From NCBI GenBank assembly GCA_963513935.1, contig OY740771.1:18583349-18647348 (forward strand): a stretch of DNA of 64,000 nucleotides. Direction: 5' to 3'. Position numbers and translations under genes: made by a program. The notes under the pieces were generated by a model, which saw only the letters and a program-made list of their open reading frames with translations, was not told the DNA's origin and searched no databases. Positions 1-12,290 of this stretch are shown here, one piece after another; the stretch's first letter is position 1; every line of letters starts with the position of its first letter. The stretch is from Aphrophora alni. Taxonomy: Eukaryota; Arthropoda; Insecta; Hemiptera; Aphrophoridae.

Positions 1-904
1 TCGCTTTTTCTAAATTAAATTTGAGTTTAACAATTTCTGCATATGCATTAATTATGAATTAAATAATTTTGTCCATGAATTAAAAATAATAGAATTTTAA
101 CTCCTCATTATTAATGGATAAATCTTTTATTAAAACAGTACAGTATGAATTAAAACTATCAGTACTGAATGTTAAGAAACAGTAGATTTCAATTTACTTC
201 TTGTTAAGTTTTTGCCAATACTCATAATGCTTACGTAACGTTCTTAAAAACGGCACCATAGAGAGCTTACTTCATTCCTCATATGTATCTTTTTACACAA
301 TTGACGAATAGTTGAAAGTGTCTTCTCCTGTATAATGGCTTCTTTTAACATAAACCAAATGATTAATCGACCCCAAAATTTACTTGAAGTAAATCTAGTA
401 AGTTCCTAACCTTGTGGCAAGTCTGTACAGGCTAGTTCTATCCTCTGGAATCATTGCATACAAAGAGGCAGGTTTTTATCAAACAGGTTCTTTTCCATCA
501 TTCAGAAATGATCTTTCTATAATGTTCCAGATAATGTTTTTCTATGCCACACCTGGTTTATACTAACAGGACTTGTGTCATCTTCTTTAGCAAGATAAGA
601 GCTCAATGTACTGTTTATATTCACTGCACATTATATTTTTATATGATTATGAAGATGTTTCTCTAAAATTATGTATATTCAAATCCAATAAAACAAGTTG
701 TCTGTCGATAAATCTGTTATGATGAATGTAGCTGTTATTTAAAAAAGCAAATATCTTATAGGTTAGTCATACACAATCGCTGCTCAGTATACAATTCTTG
801 ATTCTTTGACTACATTGTCAAACGCTGTCTAATCTGTATCTTGTATGGAAATCCATCAATTTTCTTATAGATGTTTAATTACGATTCATTTTGTTTTCTG
901 ACAT
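1..904. other. AT-rich intron-like DNA, nothing recognised
   Basis: This stretch has no open frame of note and no recognisable repeat boundaries. It probably lies within the same gene's upstream intron. Confidence 0.5.
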
Positions 905-1607
905 ACATAGTATAGAGAAAGTTATGTGATGGGTAAAAAACAAATCTTAAGTTTTTTGCAGATTTATCTGTTTTGTCCCTTGAGTCTAAAAAAGTGCTTT
1001 TGGAAATGATGTCTATCATCTCTACAGTCTAAATACAGGACTGATTTTGTGTGGACATCTTTTGACAATATCTCAGGCCTATATGGCCAATATAGGCCAA
1101 TATCTATGGCCTATAAGAATCCTCCAAAAAATATATTAGTTGCCATCGCTCCAAAAATACCGGTTCATGAGTTATCTGTATAAAAACATGGAATCAGATG
1201 TGGGCCTGTTTTATAAGGTGTAATTTCTTAACATCGGCTCTACAGATTTCTTTAAAATTTTACTGAAGAGTAAAGATTAATGGGTTAAATCTGTATACAG
1301 AATTGTAAATAAAAATACACATTGTTAAAAATATAAATTGTTCAGGAATAATCAGCAAAAAATCAAAAATAAACCTCGTCTGCCGTAATTAAAAGTTTGA
1401 TTTTAATCGATATGATTTATGCTGAGAACATGTTTGTCACAGTCGAAGCAAGTTTGGGCCCTATTTAAATATATATATTTTTCAAATATGTTCCTTTTTT
1501 ATTTTTTTACTGACAACTACCAAACTATACAAATTTGGCCGACAAATAGTTTTGGTTGGTTTTCACTGTGAGTGAAAAGTTTGTGCACTATTTTTTGTAC
1601 CATTTTT
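905..1607 (-). repeat. Dispersed repeat family A, copy 1
   Basis: Read on the minus strand, this copy starts with the family's head (tgcaccattt-type, near 1607) and ends near 905 with the family's tail (agttatgtgatgg on +). Shared landmarks with copies at about 22.8, 41.5 and 47.8 kb are the Ca-rich head, the 'acagttgtcagtaaaa' block, a 'cagacagaca'-like block and the tail. It has no protein coding capacity. It may be a SINE or the non-coding end of a larger element. Confidence 0.7.
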
Positions 1608-3539
1608 AAAGATGCTCCCTGGAAGACTGTAACACCTGCTTGAAGAATCGTCCTTGATTCATATTTGTTGTCACAGTAACTGAACGATTTTTCTGTATAA
1701 CAGAATTTTTGAACTAGTGATAACATACAGTTTCAGTTTATTCAAACATTCTGTGTACCAACCATCTCAATATACGAATCATATGATGGTCTGTCAGTAG
1801 TACCTGGACCGAGGAATATAGACTTGTCATATGTAATTTCACCATCTCCAACCTATTTTTAGCCTATTCTGGTAGTAGTTAGGTACTTTACATCTGAAGT
1901 TTATGGAGACCCCTTGTTCTTTGTAAGGTTCTAGTGCATAGTGTGGATTCAATACAAAATATTGTGGGTTGTATGTCCACATTATGGGTGGGTTGTTCAC
2001 GGAATTTTCCAGTTGGTATATATTTTATATAATTGAGACATGATGGCTGGGAATGTTGTCAATCCTTAATACTTATAGTTTTCATTACTGTTGTAATGGT
2101 TACATATTCCCGAATGTACATGGTATTTTTTGGAAAGTCCACTAATTCCCTGTTTTTGGTTAATAGTTCACCAACCATATAGGCCAGTCCTTATTGTCCT
2201 TTATTTTGAAGTCTGTTGGTATTAGGGGTTTATTAGCATCACTACTGTAGCCCATGTGCATGTACACCAAAAACAATACAATTAATTGACATCAGGCTCA
2301 CCGAATTGGTAAAGAATGGTGTTCTATACCCCAATGGGGTTACATCAGTGTGAATAATTTTCCACTAGTGTTCAGTGGTTGCTCGGCAAATTCAGCTTTC
2401 GTTATATACCATGGTAGTAAAAGCATAGTTGCTTTTGGAACAACTTACAGGATTTATTTGCATAACTTACTTCACATGAACATCTAAATCTGTAAATATA
2501 AATTTTCTCCCTTCTTGTTTCAATAATTATAACCTCAACTAAGCTTACACTAGAATAAACATATTATGGTTTCTATGACATGCATGAATAACATTTGCTT
2601 GTAACTTTTGATAGTTTGTTTTGCACACAATGTGTTTGTATTAGTTTTATTCTTAAAGCTTGTTTTGCATGTTTTTATGAACAAATTCATAAGTTTGTTT
2701 TCTTGACATTTCTCTTTCGAATTTCAATTCTTTGGGAATGAAGAGCTTTGGTGAAGCTGTGTAATATTTTATACTGTAACTCTATATTGTGTCCCCTTGT
2801 TTATCCACAATTTCGATCATATCGATTTGGAATCAAATGAAGTTTATATGAACTATCATACTACATTCTGTGATGTTTACAATTTTTAACTGCTGTCTTG
2901 GAATTCAGTAAATTTTGTAAAATAGTAACATTGCTATATCTATGCTGCCAAAATTACATATATCAAATTATATCTTAATAACTTCAAAATGGTTTTAAAA
3001 ACTATCTAATGTATAAAAATTCAAGGTAGTTCTTAATGATATATAACTTTGGAAAATAAACCGACTTATTTCAGAATAGTTGTTCAAACTATGATTTGCC
3101 ACAATTCTCATCAAATTTCATAAATTTGTGTGTGATTAGCTTGAGATAGAAGGAGTACATGAATAATATTTTAGGTTGGTATATTTAGAGAGGAAAACCT
3201 ACTTCCTAAATAATGTTTTAAAACTTGAGATAGAAAAAAGATGTCAAAGGATTAATTTTGCCACTGAACTCAAGAGTTGGAAAACAATATTTAATCATGT
3301 GCCTATGTGACAAATTTGTTTATAATATTCAGCTATAAGATGGAGGTTAAACATTTTTAACTAGCTAGGATCATCATGGAGAGTCAGTTATGAAATCATT
3401 TGGTTCCAAGTCATGTGACGAAAATTGTGAGAAAAGGTGAAGGGGACTTTAAAAAATAGTAAAGTTGTTATTTTTTAGCCACCCATTACATACTTTTGCT
3501 CATTATATATTAGTGCTGAAGTGTTAAATTTTATTTCAG
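1608..3539. other. Intron, weakly coding-like on the minus strand
   Basis: About 1740-2400 has higher GC and several broken minus-strand frames that resemble decayed coding sequence, but I could not assign them to any transposase. The rest is AT-rich intron leading to the exon 1 acceptor. Confidence 0.35.
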
Positions 3540-3686
3540 AGTCGTGTGTCAGTGGCTCCCAGCGTGTGCAAAGTTGGTGAAGTCGTGGAATACCGTCAGC
3601 AGACTTTACAGATACAAGCGATAGTGTCACGGATACAGATGGAAGTTGTCTCTACTTTCAATGAGATGGAGTACAGAGATCAACAG
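3540..3686 (+). CDS. Coiled-coil gene, internal exon 1 of those visible
   Basis: This is a 147-nt open block (49 codons). It has a good acceptor (ttatttcag/AGT) and donor (CAG/gtaatt), and is phase 0 at both ends. The first residues (SRVSVAPSV) are the only Pro/Val-rich, non-helical part. From EVVEYRQQTLQIQ onward it becomes Gln/Glu-rich and looks helical. No initiator codon is needed or seen, because the exon starts from an acceptor, so earlier exons must lie outside the window. A conserved non-helical start followed by a long helix could be the neck between an N-terminal domain and a rod, but that is inference. The family is not recognised. Confidence 0.82.
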
Positions 3687-3916
3687 GTAATTAATGAATA
3701 TATTTGATCTTAAATCCAGCTTGATGCTTATGTTAAAGGTAGATAATTAAAGATTGATTGGTGGATTGTGTTTTATTCAGGTGAAACATGCATTACCTAA
3801 AACTACAGATTAAAGTTATAAGATTATACTGAGGTACAGCCTTAACTCTATAAACTGTGGTCCATCCAAACTTGGTCATAACAATTCTGTAGTAATAAAG
3901 CATTTATCTAGTTTGT

Positions 3917-3943
3917 AACCTAACCTAACCTAACCTTACCTAA
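3917..3943 (+). repeat. Interstitial telomere-like CCTAA repeats
   Basis: Four to five CCTAA units with one variant (CCTTA). TTAGG is the ancestral insect telomere pentamer. A second short block lies at 47174. Such interstitial blocks may mark repaired breaks or simply be common genomic motifs. Confidence 0.8.
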
Positions 3944-4721
3944 GATTCACATGTTCATCTAGTGTAATACCCGATACCTGTTGTACAAACATTTTAAAGG
4001 CTTGGGGCATTGCTTTCTGTAGCAAAAGAATTAAATCAACTTACAATGCTTTGTGATAAACAGTTTAGGTTGATAATGGACACCGCCCAGTGAACAACCA
4101 TCTAAGGGTAACATAAACATTAAGGCAAAGCTGAAACTGATTTGTACTGCTTCTACAGAAACTCCTCTGGAAATAAAAAAGCTGAACATTGACTATTTGA
4201 CTGGAAAGCCCTCGCATACAAAAGACTGATATACATTCCCTACAGCCATAAAGATTAAGCAAACAGATCCCAGAACATTCATAACCTTCATAAGGAGTTT
4301 GAGTCTGAACTGAGTATAAAGTAAGATAGTAAAAACAGATCCCCTTGGGTCGAAATAAATTTTTCAGACACCAATAGGCCTACAGTATAATACTGTCAGT
4401 GAATAAAAAAATAGGCCGAAATTAATTCTGTGATTTGGTTCAGGTTAGGTGAACATTTGAAGTTTAATGTTCTGAAGCTTCCATGAAAGAAATAACAATA
4501 ATTCAAATTTGTATGAACAAAATTTATTATTAGTAGAAGGCGTTTACTAAAAGTAAGCATCATTTTGCTGCACGACCGCCCTCCACTCATGTCCGGTACT
4601 CCCAGTTATCATATGATATTCTAGAGTAACCGGATATGCTTGAATAACTGTAGTTATTTTTGACTTACCGCCAGCAATCCTTGGATAATTCTATTTTAGT
4701 TTATATTGTCATATATTTATT

Positions 4722-4767
4722 CACTACACGTGTTTCGGACATTATCGTCCATCGTCGGGTGATAACA
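4722..4767 (-). ncRNA. Hammerhead-type ribozyme motif of a Penelope-like element
   Basis: On the minus strand the order is: short stem I (TCAC), CCGACGA (core CUGAUGA with U4 and U7 changed to C), stem II GGAC/GTCC closing a six-base loop, then GAAA, the palindrome CACGTG as minimal stem III, TA as cleavage site, and GTGA pairing back to the first strand. This is the type I layout with a tiny stem III known from Penelope-like elements. The C at core position 4 suggests reduced or lost activity. Not folded by program. Confidence 0.65.
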
Positions 4768-4878
4768 CTTAGTTAAAATATTCAACACAAAAATACAAGT
4801 AACACATAACATTCACGCACGAGAAACACAATATTTTAATGTCACCGTGCCGGCACTACATAGTATACTATGCATTGG

Positions 4879-5115
4879 TCATGTGCGTAAGGTAGTTAAT
4901 CTGTTTATCAGCTCGAAGGTGGGGGTTGCTTCAAACCTTTTTTTGTCATTCAACAATCCATCAGGGTTCTGCAATTCGCTACGATAAATTCGGTATTCTT
5001 CCAAGCGGTTCATATAGTTGCCCTTTTTACAATTTTTTAGTACTTGCATGTTAATTTCCATGTTATCATATTTATGATCATTATCTATCAAATGTTCCGC
5101 AAACTTAGATTTTTC
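4879..5115 (-). pseudogene. Penelope-like element, C-terminal GIY-YIG region fragment
   Basis: The minus-strand frame begins KSKFAEHLIDNDHKYDN, passes through MQVLKNCKKGNYMNRLEEY and ends near FELINRLTT with a stop. The S-x-FAEH-(11-12 residues)-M-x-VL-x-C-KKG-x-x-M-x-x-LE pattern is typical of the tail of the GIY-YIG endonuclease in Penelope-like retroelements. The reverse transcriptase and GIY-YIG core are absent. Homology stops near 5126, 12 bases from the piggyBac-like end. The ribozyme motif at 4722-4767 lies downstream in the same orientation, as expected for the element's 3' end. Confidence 0.7.
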
Positions 5116-5137
5116 AGGGTTAAAACACCCTGATTAA

Positions 5138-7046
5138 CCCTGCAACCGTGGTATGTTAAAGGTTTTGTAAAAGTTTTGTTTTCTTATAAAATTCATAAAA
5201 AATATTATTTTTATACAAAACCTAACTTATAAGACATCATTTTTCTCAGAAAGATGCATAGAACTCATCTATGTAATAATTTTTTTTTTTTTTAAACGGT
5301 TTTGGAGTAAGTATGAAGTTAACATTTTTCATAAAAACCTGCATCATCCAAAATCTATAGCTTACGACCTTTTTTCAAGATATACAAAAGTTTTGTGTAA
5401 TATTTGTGAATATATTTAGAAGAAAAAAATTACGAAAAAAGGGATTTTGTAAAAATTATTTTCAAAAATTCACCCAAAATAATAATATTTATGGAAAACA
5501 CACCTTCTATATATCATTATATTCACAAAGGTGCATAGAATTTAGCTGTGTAGTGAAAAAAAAATGTTAGATGTAAAAAATTTGGAATTATTATGTCAAA
5601 TAGCAAAAATTCGGAAAGTAACGGAAGCAAAATTCCACAAAAATTGGTATATAAACTAATAAAAAAAATTTTATAGATAGGCCTATATAAATTTATAAAC
5701 ATTTTACATACATTTTGGTAAAAACAATCAATTTATAAAATTTTAATTAGACAAAATTATTTTAATGTGTAAACACATGCAAATTTGCTATAAACGTAGA
5801 CCAGATAATAACGTAACCTCTATCTCTAGACAGCCTCAATATTTGATGTCTGACAATAACATTCATAAAAAACAACAAGCTCTACAAAAAATAATACAGA
5901 TATTGTAATTTGTATACACAATTTATAATAAATAAATAAAACAAACCTTCAGAATAACAGAAATATAATCCCAAATCACATACGCGCACAACGCCTTTCA
6001 CATGTCATTTTATTACACAAACATCGCTAAATTCCAAGTGAGAAACAATAACCTATAAAAAAACTCTATGATGTGGCAAATACTACCAAATGATAGAATG
6101 AAATCTTCTCTACAACAAACTGTAAAGATCGGTTACAAAATATCGATTGAATAATCGATTATCTTATTTAGTAAACTGCACCGAATGCCAAGTGAAATTC
6201 GTTCCGTTTGGTTACTACTTTAGTAAAATAGATATATCTCGCAATATATGACAGATAGAAAAATTTGTAAACCACAGATCGAAAGAGAAAGAAAAATACT
6301 ATATAATATTGGCAAGTATTACCATTTCGTAAAATCATATGAACACAGAGAACAGAATTTTCTACATAAACCCGGTCACGGCAAGTCCTGCGATCTAGCG
6401 AAAAAGTCAGCAACTTTATCGAGTTCTAGAAAATGGAGTTTTCGTGTGATGGATTTTGCTAAACTTGATTATGAAAGATTGAAACATTATCTTTACAGTG
6501 ATATATAATTCATTTCGATTAAATGCTATTTACTACTATGAAAGTTAAATTTAAAAAATGTAATTTTTAGCGTGTAAAAATGAGTTAAAATTCTTGATTT
6601 TGTTTAATTTTTTATATAATAAAAACTATAACAGATAGAAGGTTTTGAAAAGCACAGATCGAAAGAGAAAAATGTGATCTACAGAACAGTGTTATGTTCG
6701 ATCTGTTTGACAGAAATATCGAATTGGGAATATTAGACAAAAATGACGTTAGTTTTGTTTACAACTTGTTAGGGCAAATCTTTGATGTTACGTATCAAAA
6801 ATATGCGAACTTCAGCAATTTTTGGAATATTATTTATAACGTTTTGTGGTAATATTTTTTTTATTTATTTTTTTTGCATGATTATGCATCTACGGAACAT
6901 TAGCTTTCCAACGGTATTTTATTTATTGCAATAGGATGATTCTAAGTGGGCGAAATGTTGAATTGCAAAATACGTGTTTTCCGGTCGTTAGATTAAACCA
7001 TGCATCATCAAACGACTCGAGTTTGGGTCGCTCCGCAGTTGAAGGG
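5138..7046. mobile_element. piggyBac-like non-autonomous element with TTAA sites
   Basis: Ends are CCCTGCAACCGTGG on the left and, reversed, CCCTTCAACTGCGG on the right (11 of 14 bases equal), each directly preceded by TTAA (5134-5137 and 7047-7050). CCCT ends at TTAA are the hallmark of piggyBac transposons. The 1909-bp interior holds no transposase. An 86-codon frame at 6248-6508 (MTDRKICKPQIERERK start) has no known motif. A block around CAGATCGAAAGAGAAA occurs twice (near 6275 and 6655). Probably a decayed or deletion derivative. Confidence 0.6.
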
Positions 7047-7729
7047 TTAAAGATCCAAGTTTACCCATTACAGATGTGCCATTCACGTACTCACTTGGCT
7101 CAAACGCACAGGGACGTGAGGACAACGTCCATGTTCTGTCTTTAGGTTGGAGGTCTAATAGTTTATAAATTAGTCGCTAGATTGTGTTGGCATGTCTGCT
7201 AAACTCTTCTTAGCATATTGCCAAAATATATCCTAAATAATACATTGACAAAATAATATCCTAATATTTATTATTTATAAATTAAATTGATGTTTTCAAA
7301 CTGTTATACATCTTTATCGTATACATCGTAAGATGTTGATACTTAAATAAAATGATATTGCTTTTAATAACATATAATTTTGAAAATTACTTATAATTTT
7401 CAATTCAACCAACTTTGATACGATTTTGTTCACGAAAATGAGTATGTAAATTTATAACTAAATATTTGCACATTCAAAATAATATTATTTCATACTTCTG
7501 TTAAAATTATTTTAAAACAATAGTAAATAAAAAAATAATTAGTAAAACTGGTCAAATAGAATTTCAAAAAACAACCAAGTCTATCAGACTCTGATTTTGA
7601 TGAAATTCCTTCGTACTGGCATTGACCACTGCACTGTATTTATATCAATCCTCAATTGGTTAATGAGTTGTCCAAATTAATGAGGTTTTACTGTATTAGC
7701 ATTGTAATCAATCAGTTTATTTATTTCAG

Positions 7730-7810
7730 TTAAATAGGCTGATAGAGGGCCTGCAGAAAACTCTAGACTTTGCCCAGCAGGAGCTCGATGGTGGTGACCC
7801 TTCTACACTG
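7730..7810 (+). CDS. Coiled-coil gene, exon 2
   Basis: This 81-nt exon (27 codons) lies between ttatttcag and CTG/gtaaga, and is phase 0 at both ends. It encodes LNRLIEGLQKTLDFAQQELDGGDP followed by STL. Leucines and isoleucines are spaced in a heptad-like way, with a Gly-Gly-Asp-Pro break near the end that would terminate the helix. It is separated from exon 1 by a 4-kb intron holding a Penelope-like fragment and a piggyBac-like element. GC content rises sharply over the exon compared with the flanking AT-rich intron, which supports coding. Confidence 0.85.
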
Positions 7811-9240
7811 GTAAGATAATGTATAAAAGTTAGCTTTCATTGAACACTTCAATTAAAATATATGACATCTGTTAGTGTATTTCCATTTCTGTGTTCAATA
7901 GAAGACTGTGTGGTCTATGATTGAACAAAGGATTGTAATGCAACTAACTTCTTAATACATGATGATTTCATGTTTCATCCAACATTGATAAAAAAAAAAA
8001 AAAAAAAAAAAAAAAAACTTTCTTAATTTGTGTTTCTGTAATATTTTTAACGAATTTCTATTTCCATTTTTTTAAAATTTAATTTCAAGTTGTTTTAAAA
8101 AAAGATATGATCCTGGAATAATTTTAATAGATTTGTATGTTGTGTTTTTCTTTATAATTTAGGCTAATTACTTTGAAATTTATTACTGTAATAATTATTT
8201 AAAAAATTATATTCAAGTTTTTTGTCAGCAAAGTAATTGTTAATTTTGTATTTGCGATAAACACATTGAGGATAATTTCTTAACATTGTTTTGTAAATCT
8301 CTTCATTTTAAACTCGTGTAGGATTCAAGACTGAGTGACATGAAATCAGCACGTATTCGGAAATTAATGTTGCATTACAAACTTATGTTCATTCACAGAC
8401 AGAACACATGAACACAGATAAAACATGTTTCTGTGATATTGAACACATTCATTTCTCGGGTGAATTTTTCTCGAATTTTTTTGTAATACCAGTGTAATTA
8501 TGTATGTCTCAAATATATTGTTTATTTATTCATTTTTCAATGTGTTAAATTGTGTTGGCATAAGCTTAGACTGAGGTAAAACCTGCTTTCTAAGCATTGA
8601 TCTATCCACAGCCTTCTATAGGAAGATATCTAAGTTGTAATAGAATGTGAATCAAGAGAAATAAAATAGCTCAAAGTTTTCCAAATGATTCAACACAAAG
8701 AGGTTTTTTTCACAAAATTTCAAACCAAATATTTCTCAATATATGAACCCCAAAGATGATTTTATGAAAATTCAAATTGTTTTCTATTAAAAACAGCTTG
8801 ATATGAAATTAATAATTTAATCTGTGGATTTTTAACCTTAAACTAGGCGTGGGCGTGAACAAGTCTTTTTACAATGATTAGTAAAAATTGAAAGTAAAGT
8901 AAAAATTTTAATACATACTACATAGTGTCAAGCATCCCAAGAAATCATTTAGTTCATAATTTTAACACTTACTGTATTTCAATTTCAACACTATGTTTGA
9001 TTATTATACTGTTTTTTCCTATTAAAAGACGCTTTTACAATACATTATTTGCTTTGTCAAAAATATGACAGACTTTTTTTATATAATCGAAATATAATAC
9101 TATATTTTTATTAAGAGACAATAAGATTCTAACAAAAAAATGTATTAAAGGATAAAATAAAACAATAAAGCTAAAGTTTCAAAATTATTTTAATAATATA
9201 AATGAACTACAACTGTTTCCCCTTGCAGCATCGTCGGGCA
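7811..9240. other. Intron, AT-rich with a 28-base A run
   Basis: It contains an uninterrupted A28 at 7990-8017, possibly the tail of a retroposed fragment, but no recognisable body precedes it. Otherwise featureless. Confidence 0.5.
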
Positions 9241-9272
9241 ATATGGAGTTTCAACAACAAATATCTGCTTTT

Positions 9273-9392
9273 TTATTATTATACATTTTTCGGACATTTG
9301 CCATCATTTGTGTGTTAGAAATCAAAACACGATGTTTCGGGAATAAGAATCAATTCCCGATGGCAAATGTCCGACAAATGTATAATAATAAA
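9273..9392. repeat. Snapback palindrome with 34-bp arms
   Basis: Arms 9273-9305 and 9358-9392 are inverted copies (mismatches only near the cggac/gtccg block), separated by about 52 bases that contain a further small hairpin (cgggaa/ttcccg). On each strand the arm reads GATGGCAAATGTCCGA, resembling the ribozyme stem II region at 4722-4767. It lies 430 bp before exon 3. Confidence 0.75.
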
Positions 9393-9831
9393 ATTGAACT
9401 TCCATCATTAACAAATAACTTCAAACAGAGGAAAAATATCTGCTGTTACATTAAATAAAATTAATGTATATCTATAATGTTTAAAAAGTAATAATACATT
9501 ATTATTTCTTCTTGCTCTAAATAAAATGTACAATTTTAAAACAACCCTTGAAGGAAAAAAGTAATATATTTCTTTTCTTAATCAGTAAATAACCAATGAA
9601 TTAGAGGCCTACACAATCCAATTGGAAGAATTTTATAGGCTTATAGTAAATCCAAGATAATTTTGCTTAACAGTAATGATTCAGGTACTCATTATTTTTC
9701 TTAAATTAATTAAATCTGTTAATAAAATTCTCTGTCTCATTCTTATCGCACACTCCTAATAATTTCTTCATTCAAACGAACGAGACAGATTTCCATCATA
9801 TGATAATGTTAACATCTGCTCTCTTTTACAG

Positions 9832-9921
9832 GATCCAGAAGATAAAGTTGTAAAACTGAAGTCAGCCATGAACAAATGTCAAAAGTCTATTAAACATTTT
9901 ATAAGGAAGACTCAAGAGTTT
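9832..9921 (+). CDS. Coiled-coil gene, exon 3
   Basis: This is a 90-nt exon (30 codons) with acceptor ctcttttacag/GAT and donor TTT/gtgagt, both strong. The peptide begins DPEDKVVKLKSAMNKCQKS and continues IKHFIRKTQEF. It is very basic (Lys/Arg rich) and fully helix-compatible after the DPED cap, so it continues the rod after the Gly-Pro break ending exon 2. The phase 0 junctions make the join to exons 2 and 4 unambiguous. Confidence 0.87.
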
Positions 9922-11660
9922 GTGAGTATTTTGTTCTTAAGTACTTCCAGTCTTTATTTAATGTATTTAGTAAATATTTATATCGTTAAAAAACAAAATG
10001 AAAAATCTTTGTAATACCTCCTTTAATTTTTTTTTTTTATGGCTGCATTTTTAAGCCATTCTACTAGTAACAATGTTTGGTTTAGAGAAATTATGTAATC
10101 CTGGATCGAATGTGATTATGTGCCAATCATTAAGTTAGTAGGAATCTATTCTCGTATCGGCATGTATGTTTTAGTGCATATGAGGAAGGTTTGGCGAAGA
10201 ATTCTTATTTTAAACACTATGTTTCGTATCTTTTCAACTACAACACATTTTTAAAGTAAGGTTTGTTTTCAAATGAGAATAGAGAAATGAAAGATAAAAA
10301 TTATTTTCTTCAGTCAGAAAATATTATAACTTTTTGCTATTTTTTTACAGTCTACATTGACTTTAAAATTTTTGATATTGTGGTGTTCATTTTTTTAAAT
10401 TATACTGTAAAAAAAAAAAATCTGTAACCAATGTTTTGAATATATTTTTTTCAGTCGCTAAGTTTGTATAGAGGTTATTATTCTTGCTTACCAAGCAAGA
10501 GGGCCCGGTTTTAATTCCCATGGAGGACAAGGAATTTAATGGGTCTTTTCCACAATAGATCTGGTTGGGGTTGCGTAGAAGAGGGGTCTGTGACATCAAA
10601 AACATATCTTCAGTTAATAATTTTTTAAATGCTTCGACAATTATTTTGATTCATTGTTTGTGTATGAGATCCTAGCATCATTCCAATAATGATGTGATTA
10701 TAAAATTAATTTCCTTCCTTTTGATAACACTTCAAAAATATATGAGCTGCAAAATTATTTCTGCTTATATGCGCCAGTCAACATTTATATACCTATCTGA
10801 CACACAATTTTTTATAGCTTAGTAGTTTTGTCACAATGTTATAAATTAGAGGGGATGAAACATTGAAACTTTAGGACAATTATGAGAATTTCTAGACAAA
10901 CAATGATTCTCACAAATTGTGTTTAGTTTCTTTGTTTATCATCAGTTGTCAATAAGGGCAGATCGCAATGTTCTCCACCATTCGTGAAATGTCACTGCCT
11001 AATCTTACCATCAATCATAATATCTGATTGACATAGTTGCTTGTGATTCTCATCAGTACTATGGTTTTTTACTAATAAAAACTGAATCGCAACACAAAGT
11101 CGATGGGATTATTTACTGTTATACTTGTAAATAACATAAAAGCGATACCAATAACCAATCTATAAGAATGTGGTCTAACAACTGTAAAGATGTCACTTTA
11201 TCTCGGAACCTACTTGAGAAGGTCCATTTTTTTAACCTCGATGATCATTAGCTTTAAGCAGCTAACTGGGTAGCTTGGTTAAGGAGACCACACTAGTCAA
11301 ACTGGTGAAAAGTAAAGAGTCTGTACAGAGAGTCAGATGTGGTATTATGGCTGTGTTGTGATTATTTTTGGTTTCCATATGTAATTCAAAATTATACCAT
11401 GGTTGATTAAATAATTGGGGTTATAGGGTTTTTCCGAACGTTCAACCCCCAATTCGGACGAATTAATTTCCTATTTAAATCAAGACGAGTTTGAAAATGG
11501 GTTTCACCCAAGGTCAATTCTGTTCTTAAATAGTTGTGTGTGTGTGTTTAATTAGTAATTAGCTTTAATTCAGTAATGAATATTAATTAAAGTAATCTTT
11601 TCAAAGCTGGCTACCCAATGGTGCATGGCAATGTTTTAGACTTCAAAAAGGATTTGGACT
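9922..11660. other. Intron, no assigned elements
   Basis: AT-rich. Near 10487-10530 a short stretch (gggcccggttttaattccc) faintly resembles a tRNA-derived B box but has no matching A box. Nothing else seen. Confidence 0.4.
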
Positions 11661-11663
11661 ATA

Positions 11664-11765
11664 GTTGGTAGATAACATTTTTGGTTGTACATGTGTGGTG
11701 ACCTTTAAAAAAAATTTTTATTTAAGGTCATCATACGTGTACAACAAAAAATGTTATCTATCAAC
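11664..11765. repeat. Snapback palindrome with 45-bp arms
   Basis: Arms 11664-11708 and 11721-11765 are near-perfect inverted copies around a 12-base A/T loop, with both arms carrying the block gataacatttttggttgtac or its complement. It could be a MITE end-to-end remnant or an inverted duplication formed during repair. No target duplication is evident. Confidence 0.8.
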
Positions 11766-11827
11766 TAGAGGGCAGGTTTTGCTTAGCTCAATACATTGGC
11801 CTAACCACAGACAACTTAAGCACCAGG

Positions 11828-12028
11828 ATGAATGGCCTCAAACATGATGTGAAGATCATGGATATGGAGAAACCAACTGCACAACATGTAGCAATCATCG
11901 TTGTCACTTTTGATGAATGCTTCACGACAAAAATCATAATATCACTCCCTTCAGAACTAAGAAAATGGGGACTGTTTCATCAATGGGCCACAAAATCTAG
12001 AGAACCCCCTAACCTTAATCTTAGATAA
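11828..12028 (+). pseudogene. Possible copia-type Gag fragment
   Basis: This 66-codon frame starts MNGLKHDVKIMDMEK and contains FTTKIIISLPSELRKW followed by HQWA. The pattern T-K-I-x-x-SLP-x-x-(hydrophobic)-x-x-(W) resembles the Gag region of copia-like retrotransposons, where a similar motif precedes a conserved Trp. The match is short and no zinc knuckle, protease or LTR is nearby. It may equally be chance. Confidence 0.25.
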
Positions 12029-12144
12029 TCATCTATTATTCTTTTCCCTTTCCCAACAGGAAAATAAAAATATATAAAAAAAAAAACTGTCTTCACTCTA
12101 CTGATTGAGAAAGTGAACAGTGTTTGCAAAATATTTCAGCAATT

Positions 12145-12290
12145 TAGTGTTTTTGTGTATGTTTTCTTACTTGTAATACCACAGACCAATACTTTCCAAG
12201 GTAAGCCTGTACATACAGAGAATCTAATCTAATAGGTTTTGTACCTTATTAAAGTCTAACTTTATTTACATACTGTCACGTAACATTTAA
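12145..12290 (+). repeat. Dispersed repeat family B, copy 1
   Basis: About 145 bp matching 27755-27910 by eye, with the shared core 'aataccacagaccaatactttcc' against 'aataccaaggaccactttcc' followed by 'aggt(a/g)agcctgt' and a common tail 'attaaa(g/t)tctaac'. Non-coding and of unknown class. Confidence 0.6.

Noticed and set aside
6248..6508. 86-codon frame inside the piggyBac-like element as a transposase piece
   Set aside because: It shows none of the conserved Asp blocks or the Cys-rich C-terminus of piggyBac transposases.
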